This document shows, piece after piece, positions 58,659-64,000 of a stretch of DNA of 64,000 nucleotides. Numbering within the stretch: the first letter of the stretch is position 1; every line of letters begins with the position of its first letter. Source of the stretch: Hyaloperonospora brassicae. Lineage: Eukaryota; Oomycota; Peronosporomycetes; Peronosporales; Peronosporaceae. The stretch covers positions 1 through 64,000 of the forward strand of contig CANTFL010000971.1 of NCBI GenBank assembly GCA_947650285.1, written 5' to 3'. Position numbers and translations under genes: made by a program. The notes under the pieces are model-generated. The model worked only from the letters and a program-made list of their open reading frames with translations. It had not been told where the DNA came from and did not search any database.

Positions 58659-60656
58659 CTAGCGCCGGGCACGGCGCTGGGCTCTTTGCAAAGCGCGTTG
58701 GACGTGCTGAGACTTTTTACGCTTACGAATGCGTTCCTCGCGCTTGGCAGCCTCACGTTTCTGCTCTGCAGTCTTCTTCACGACCGGTTCCTTCTTTCTA
58801 AACTGCTCCTTTAGCTTCTCTTCTGCACGTTGCCACTTCGGCTTTTTCTTTTTGCTGCCTTCACCGGCATCGTCGTCGTCGTCTTCATCGTCAGAATCGT
58901 CCACCTTGCCCAGCAGCGACTTCTCGTACTCCTTCTCCGTGATCTTGCCCTTCTTCATCTTCCTGTACAGTTTTTCTTCCTCAGCCAACTCTTCCCATTC
59001 CTCAATGATCTGCTGGTGCAAACCCTTCTTCTTTTCGCGCCGACGTGGGTGCTTTCGGTCTTCGTCCTCCAGCGCCCGTTTGCGCTTCTTCTCGCGCATT
59101 TCAGCATCCTTTCTGTCGCGAGCTTCATTCTCCTTCGCAATCACTACCAGCTTCTTCTGACGCTCTTTTTCACGAGTCTTGTCCTTGAACTTGATGTCCG
59201 TGATCTTCACATCAGTCTTCTCAAAGTTGATGCGCACATTGCGTAGCTCATTGATCTTGGGCAATTGCAGCAAACAGAATCCACGAGCTGCCGCACCCAG
59301 ATCAAGCTCCTTGAACCGAAAGATAAACTGGCACTGGTGTTCCTTGTACGAGCGTACAAAAGATATGAAAGCCTTTGTGCCTTTTTCAAGCAAATCACGA
59401 TCTTCTAAAATCAGCGACTTTACCTTTGGCAGGACATCCTCCATCGTGTCGAGCGGAAGCATCATCTCTTCGCACGGCACTTTGCGAATCTTCAGAAAAT
59501 TCACATACGCGTCCTCGTTCGACGACAAGAATGAAAGCGCACAACCAGAGCGTCCTGCACGGGCCGTTCGCCCCACACGGTGCACGAAAAAGTTCGGGTC
59601 TTGTGGCGGGTCATACTGCACGATCCAGTCCACATCAGGTAAATCGATGCCACGCGCAACGACATCCGTGCACACGAGTAGTCCAGACTTCAACGTGGAG
59701 AAATGGTCATAATTAGTCGTCCGCTTCTTCTGCGGCATCTTACCATGCAGCGACACAACTGGAAATTTCGCCTTTTCGCTGAGCAGCTTTTCCAGCACGC
59801 GTCCAAAGAAGTCCACAGATCCACACGTCGAGAAAAACACAATGAGCTTCTCGTCTTTCTTCGTCAGTACAAAGTGGTGCAGCGCCGACAACCGTTGGTC
59901 TTGGCCAACTAAACAAAAGTAATTCTGCAACGTGGCTGGAGTCACTTGTGTGTTGTTCGCCACTTGTACCGAAATCGTCGCTGGATTTCGCAGCCCTGCA
60001 CGTGCGAGCGCCTTCACCTCCTGGGTCTGCGTGGCCGAAAACAATCCGGTCCGTCGTTGTTTCGGCAAGTGTGCGAGAATCTTGTTGAGACTCACTTCGA
60101 AGCCCATGTCCAGGATAGTGTCAGCTTCGTCCAGAATGAGCATCTCAAACTCGCGGGTCTCGACACTAGAGCCCACGCAGCGGTTCAGCAAGTCTTCCGT
60201 TCGGCCCGGTGTTCCCACAACCACTGAGCATTTCCCCGTAGCTCCTCGAATCAATGACAAGTCTTCGTCGACACTCGTTCCGCCTACAAACAGCAGCAGC
60301 TGCACATGAGGCAGCGCACGGGCCACGAACGTCTCGGCGCACTCGAATATCTGGCGCGCGAGCTCACGCGTGGGAGAGATGATCATCGCCACGAGTTTGG
60401 TGAGGTCGGTCCGACGGGGCGTCGTGATGCTGCCGTCTGCCAGCTTGGACTTGAGCAGCTGCACGATGGGCAGGACAAAGGCCAGCGTCTTGCCGCTACC
60501 CGTGCACGCATCGACGCACACGTCCTTGTTGGATAGGAGGAGAGGCAGTGTAGCTGCCTGTACGGGGGTCATGTACTCGAAGCCACGAGCATCGGTCTCT
60601 GCGAGGATCTCGGCACAGAGCGGCGGCTGGAAGTCTGAGAACCGCATGACGACCAA
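58659..60656 (-). CDS. DDX55: DEAD-box RNA helicase, DDX55/Spb4 type
   Basis: An intronless 665-residue protein. Helicase blocks in order: Q-motif region (FEYMTPVQAATLP), motif I ACTGSGKT (50-57), Ia PTRELA (95-100), GG (125-126), Ib TPGR (149-152), II DEAD (176-179), III SAT (207-209), V ARGIDLP (334-340) and VI HRVGRTARAGR (359-369). This is an ATP-dependent nucleolar RNA helicase; the Spb4/DDX55 clade works on 60S subunit maturation. Assignment rests on the N-terminal sequence, the VDACTGSGKTLAFVLPIVQL block, and the C-terminal region after motif VI with GAAARGF and a long Lys/Glu-rich tail (KRKRALEDEDRKHPRRREKK, an acidic DDEDDDD run, a terminal Arg cluster) suited to nucleolar targeting. 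The start Met (60656) has a second Met three codons later. A TATA-like box lies 46 bp upstream. Confidence 0.92.
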   Translation of the reverse strand: MVVMRFSDFQPPLCAEILAETDARGFEYMTPVQAATLPLLLSNKDVCVDACTGSGKTLAFVLPIVQLLKSKLADGSITTPRRTDLTKLVAMIISPTRELARQIFECAETFVARALPHVQLLLFVGGTSVDEDLSLIRGATGKCSVVVGTPGRTEDLLNRCVGSSVETREFEMLILDEADTILDMGFEVSLNKILAHLPKQRRTGLFSATQTQEVKALARAGLRNPATISVQVANNTQVTPATLQNYFCLVGQDQRLSALHHFVLTKKDEKLIVFFSTCGSVDFFGRVLEKLLSEKAKFPVVSLHGKMPQKKRTTNYDHFSTLKSGLLVCTDVVARGIDLPDVDWIVQYDPPQDPNFFVHRVGRTARAGRSGCALSFLSSNEDAYVNFLKIRKVPCEEMMLPLDTMEDVLPKVKSLILEDRDLLEKGTKAFISFVRSYKEHQCQFIFRFKELDLGAAARGFCLLQLPKINELRNVRINFEKTDVKITDIKFKDKTREKERQKKLVVIAKENEARDRKDAEMREKKRKRALEDEDRKHPRRREKKKGLHQQIIEEWEELAEEEKLYRKMKKGKITEKEYEKSLLGKVDDSDDEDDDDDAGEGSKKKKPKWQRAEEKLKEQFRKKEPVVKKTAEQKREAAKREERIRKRKKSQHVQRALQRAQRRARR

Positions 60657-60701
60657 ATGGGTTTTGACTGGCCATCGATGAACATGGCCGGTTGGTGTTC
60701 C

Positions 60702-60709
60702 CTTTTATA
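60702..60709 (-). promoter_or_regulatory. TATA-like box upstream of the DEAD-box helicase gene
   Basis: The minus strand reads TATAAAAG 46 bp before the helicase ATG, a distance that would allow transcription start about 15-20 nt before translation. TATA boxes are not usual in oomycete genes, so this may be coincidence. Confidence 0.35.
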
Positions 60710-63700
60710 AGTGATAGGTGTGCGTGATAGGGAATTGAACGACTTAACGGACGGTTACGACGAATGGGATTGTTGTTGTTGTTATTGTCCGTGTCAGTGT
60801 TGTTGATACGTATTTGTATGCATACGGTACGCAACACCTTTAACCTGTAACCCTTTTTTTCGGCGGCCAACTTTGAAAATGATGAATATATTTTTATCAC
60901 CGTTTCGCCACCGAAATTGCCATTTCTAACTCTTTCGTCGCACTGCACACAAAAGCTCGTCTATCATACAATTCAAACAAGAACCAACGTCCTAATAGTC
61001 AACAATCATTAACATGCCGCGCCCCAACAACGGCATCGGCACTTGCACGTTATGAGGATTGTACACCCGCAGTGTACCCAAAATCAATGTGATTCAAGAG
61101 CCCCAATGAGCTTTTGGAAGTGACTACCACTGCGGCCGGCTATCACACCTTTTACCTTCGGTAAATTGCAAACTGACCTTCATCGAATTGTTCTGGAAAG
61201 AACCAAAGCCATGCTCAAAAAATGCCTCAAGCACATGGTCCCAGAATACCTTACATTTGTCTTCGGGTACTTGGACGTATATCGCAAGATCCTGACGAGG
61301 AAGGTCGCCGAATACGCCGTTAAGAAGAATCGATCGCATTGTAAGGTTCCAATGTAATATTAACGGACGTGAACGTTTTAAATTCTGCCATTTATTGTAC
61401 TTTGCAATAGTTTTAGCAAAATCTCATAGGTTCTGATGGATTTAGATACTCGAATGCGTCGTTTTTAAGTATATAGACGCGACATGAACAGGCAAAGCAA
61501 TGCCGTTTAGAGTGACGACAACCATTTTGTACTTTTAAGACTGCAAAAATGGTTCTTTAACGCTAATCTGTCTACCTAAAAAAAGGGGTTACACAGAATA
61601 ATTCGAGAAATTCAGAAAAATAGTCTGCGTGGGAAAATTGGGGCGGCCAAATGTGGCTCGCCTCGAGCCAAAATTTATAAAATTCTCCGAGCTTTAGGGT
61701 CCTATAACTTCGCGGAAAATTTGTCAAATCAAATTCCGAGACTATAGAAACGAAGCTAGTGCATTAGCATACTTTAGCCATCTATGGTCTTAGATTTGTG
61801 TTTCAAAAACAATGGGGTGAGGAGTAGCTGTATGACAGAGATCAAAATTGCTACAGGTCATAGATGGGGTACACCATATTAGGCTGATGTAATGAATACG
61901 ACAGAGGCAAGTTGAAGCAGGCCATATGAACATCGTCGCTAGAACAAGACAGAGCTGTCTTCAATGTTACTGGCCAGAAGACTGCTCATTTACGTCCAAA
62001 CGCCTGGTACTTCCGATCGAACTGGCAAGTACTAAATTAATGAGTTCTGCTTTTAGTGAACGAGTGATCTTGAATACACTAGCTTACCCCGTCATCAGTT
62101 TGGGTCGCCTGTACTTTATAAGTGAGCGTCAGGAACAGCCATAAAATCAGGTGACTGTACGTATCGGCTTCGCTGTCCAACGACGTAGGATATGTCCGGT
62201 CCGACACAAGCATTCTCATAACATCAATGATATAATACATACCCGATGAAGAAAATCATTTCCGAACAGAATGTTCTTCTTCTTATGAACGTTTGCATCA
62301 TCAACCTTGTTGAAAAAAACGAGCTTGAGTTCCCTGTTGGAGCTATGCTCTTCAAAGGTTCTCGACACTAAAATTGTTTCATATTGCGGTGCAGCTTGTA
62401 GTTTAAGAATCTTTATCGAGAATATTGTTTCGCTTCACTTTCACAACCGAGTGCTTGTCTAACATAATAAATTCTAAAAGCCGTAGCTTGGTTCGAGCTT
62501 AGCATATAACTCTTTCTTGAAGCTATCCCTTTGGCACCTTTTAAAGAATGTCATCGACGTAGATCGATACAAGTGCAACATCTCCATTTTGGTTGTACGA
62601 ATACGGACAGGGTTCTACATGGTTTCGCTCATCGTTGTAATATTGTCCATTGTCAAGTTTATAAATTTATTTTCGTCCCGAATACTTAAGGTCATTTAAA
62701 GCTGTGATTGACATGTAATCATACTCTTTCTTCTCACCAATATACCCATTAGGTCTATTCAAGTACTTTTAATCGATAAGACAGCGTTTAAGCAAGCAAT
62801 ATTCGCGTCTACTTGGTATAAATATTGATAAATTTACGCATATATAACAAAAACGGCCGAGTGAGGCTATCTCGCCATTGGAAAGTAGATGCCCCAGAAA
62901 TCGATTTTGCTAAACTGTTTGTCTTTACGTGCAACGATGCGCTCTCGGAATCGGATCACGATACCTCAATAATCAGATCATGATCGGGAATTAACATCGT
63001 TTTTCTAGTGATGTGGTCAATGATCATAGTTGACGATAATCAGGTCCAGCACTTTCAGCACTACCTTGTTTCAGGTTATATTATTTATGTATAACGTGAT
63101 CTTGTCGCATCTATCCAAGGATTTTTTATGAAACAGGTCTGTCTGCATTACATTCTCTTTAGTGCTTATACGACTTTGTCGTCAGGATGATGGTGTTGAC
63201 GGTATATATTCGTGGGGATCACCGAGTCCAACTGTACTTTGATGAGGCTTGTCCGGCTTCCAATTTAATGTCGCTATCAAGCGTTTGCGCTCTCGCATGC
63301 GCTTTCATGTACATCGGTGTCGTGCAGTCGTCGGTGACCGATATATATTTTAATCGTTTAATAGCAATCGATAATTTTCTGTTCATCGTCTACGTCACAT
63401 AAAATGGCTTTGCAATTATTTTTTGGGTCAGCCAAGTCATAATGCTTTTCATCATTAGTGTTAGATGCTTTGTCATTAGCTTTCTTGCATAGTGACATGG
63501 TCAGATTATTAGATCGGGATAGCGTTTAAAAGAAGTCTTTTAGCAGAGTAAGTATATTACCAATCGTAAAAGCATACCTACGAGCAACCATCCATTACAA
63601 ATACTCTTTCTCCTATGCCATACTGGTACTTCCGTCTTTTCACACTGTAACCTGTACCTTCCGTCTCCTGCTGTACTCGAACCGGCAACAGTGGTACCGA

Positions 63701-64000
63701 GGCGGCTAGAGAGCTGGAAACATCCCATTAGATCATCCACCGTATACCAACACACAGTTCTTACCAGACAGCTGGTAATACCTTGTACGATACCGTACAG
63801 AAGTGTTTGCTTTCAAATGTCACGTACACAGTACGTGAAGAGGGAGATACACCTAATTAAGAAGCCAAATAGAGTCAGGAAAAGGCATAACTATATAGAA
63901 TAAAGTTAAGTCTCAGCTTAAACCCTCCTTTTGTCGTACTTGAATTAAATCAATCCACACACTTTTATTGTAGTATCTCACTCAACACCCATTTCACGCG
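60710..64000. other. AT-rich stretch without recognisable genes
   Basis: All frames are under about 150 codons and none has a recognised motif. The longest, 150 codons on minus at 60496-60948, mostly overlaps the helicase promoter and first codons, and is a shadow. A GTT repeat lies near 60770-60785. Nothing supports an RNA gene or mobile element here. Confidence 0.45.

Noticed and set aside
61124..61357. Complementary 60-70 codon frames on both strands suspected to be transposase
   Set aside because: Neither frame contains a DDE-type block or other transposase motif, and no terminal repeats were found nearby.

Overview
This is eukaryotic nuclear DNA, most likely from an oomycete of the Peronosporales (Phytophthora or downy-mildew type). 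The lineage is an inference. It rests on compact genes with very short GT..AG introns (58-187 nt), a THAQKY-type single-repeat MYB factor, an initiator-plus-flanking motif of the oomycete kind in front of the RIO2 gene, and heavily decayed chromodomain gypsy elements in AT-rich DNA beside GC-rich gene islands. No rRNA, tRNA or CRISPR was recognised.

Layout. 0-17.2 kb is a graveyard of Ty3/gypsy elements: a minus-strand pol fragment (2.6-3.8 kb), a plus-strand element with gag and pol remnants (6.4-12.2 kb) between two related LTR-like repeats (3.99-5.69 kb, split by an insertion, and 13.17-13.64 kb), and a minus-strand gag/protease fragment (13.9-15.8 kb). 17.2-26.7 kb is a gene island: PFK-2 (minus), ribosomal protein eL6 (minus), cysteinyl-tRNA synthetase (minus) and a secreted purple acid phosphatase (plus). 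26.88-28.74 kb is one whole pogo-type DNA transposon with matching ends, TA flanks and a frameshifted transposase that still carries an intron. 28.7-36.1 kb is AT-rich and gene-free apart from a minisatellite. 36.15-43.01 kb is a Tc1/mariner-type transposon with 234-bp terminal inverted repeats. It is interrupted by a 5.3-kb gypsy chromovirus with LTRs, a polypurine tract and a perfect 5-bp target duplication. 43-47 kb is AT-rich and empty, and 47-50.4 kb is GC-rich with overlapping open frames of uncertain status. 50.4-54.7 kb is a second gene island: MYB factor (plus), TTC33-like TPR protein (minus) and RIO2 kinase (plus). The last two are divergent with about 110 bp between them. 58.66-60.66 kb holds a DDX55/Spb4-type DEAD-box helicase (minus). 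The rest is AT-rich DNA without recognisable genes.

Function. Several intact genes serve protein synthesis and ribosome biogenesis: eL6, cysteinyl-tRNA synthetase, RIO2 (40S maturation) and DDX55/Spb4 (60S maturation). They are housekeeping genes rather than an operon-like system. The most notable observation is the fructose-2,6-bisphosphate enzyme. Its kinase P-loop is intact, but both catalytic histidines of the bisphosphatase domain are replaced, so it is predicted to make but not break down fructose-2,6-bisphosphate. I found no convincing wholly new multi-gene system.
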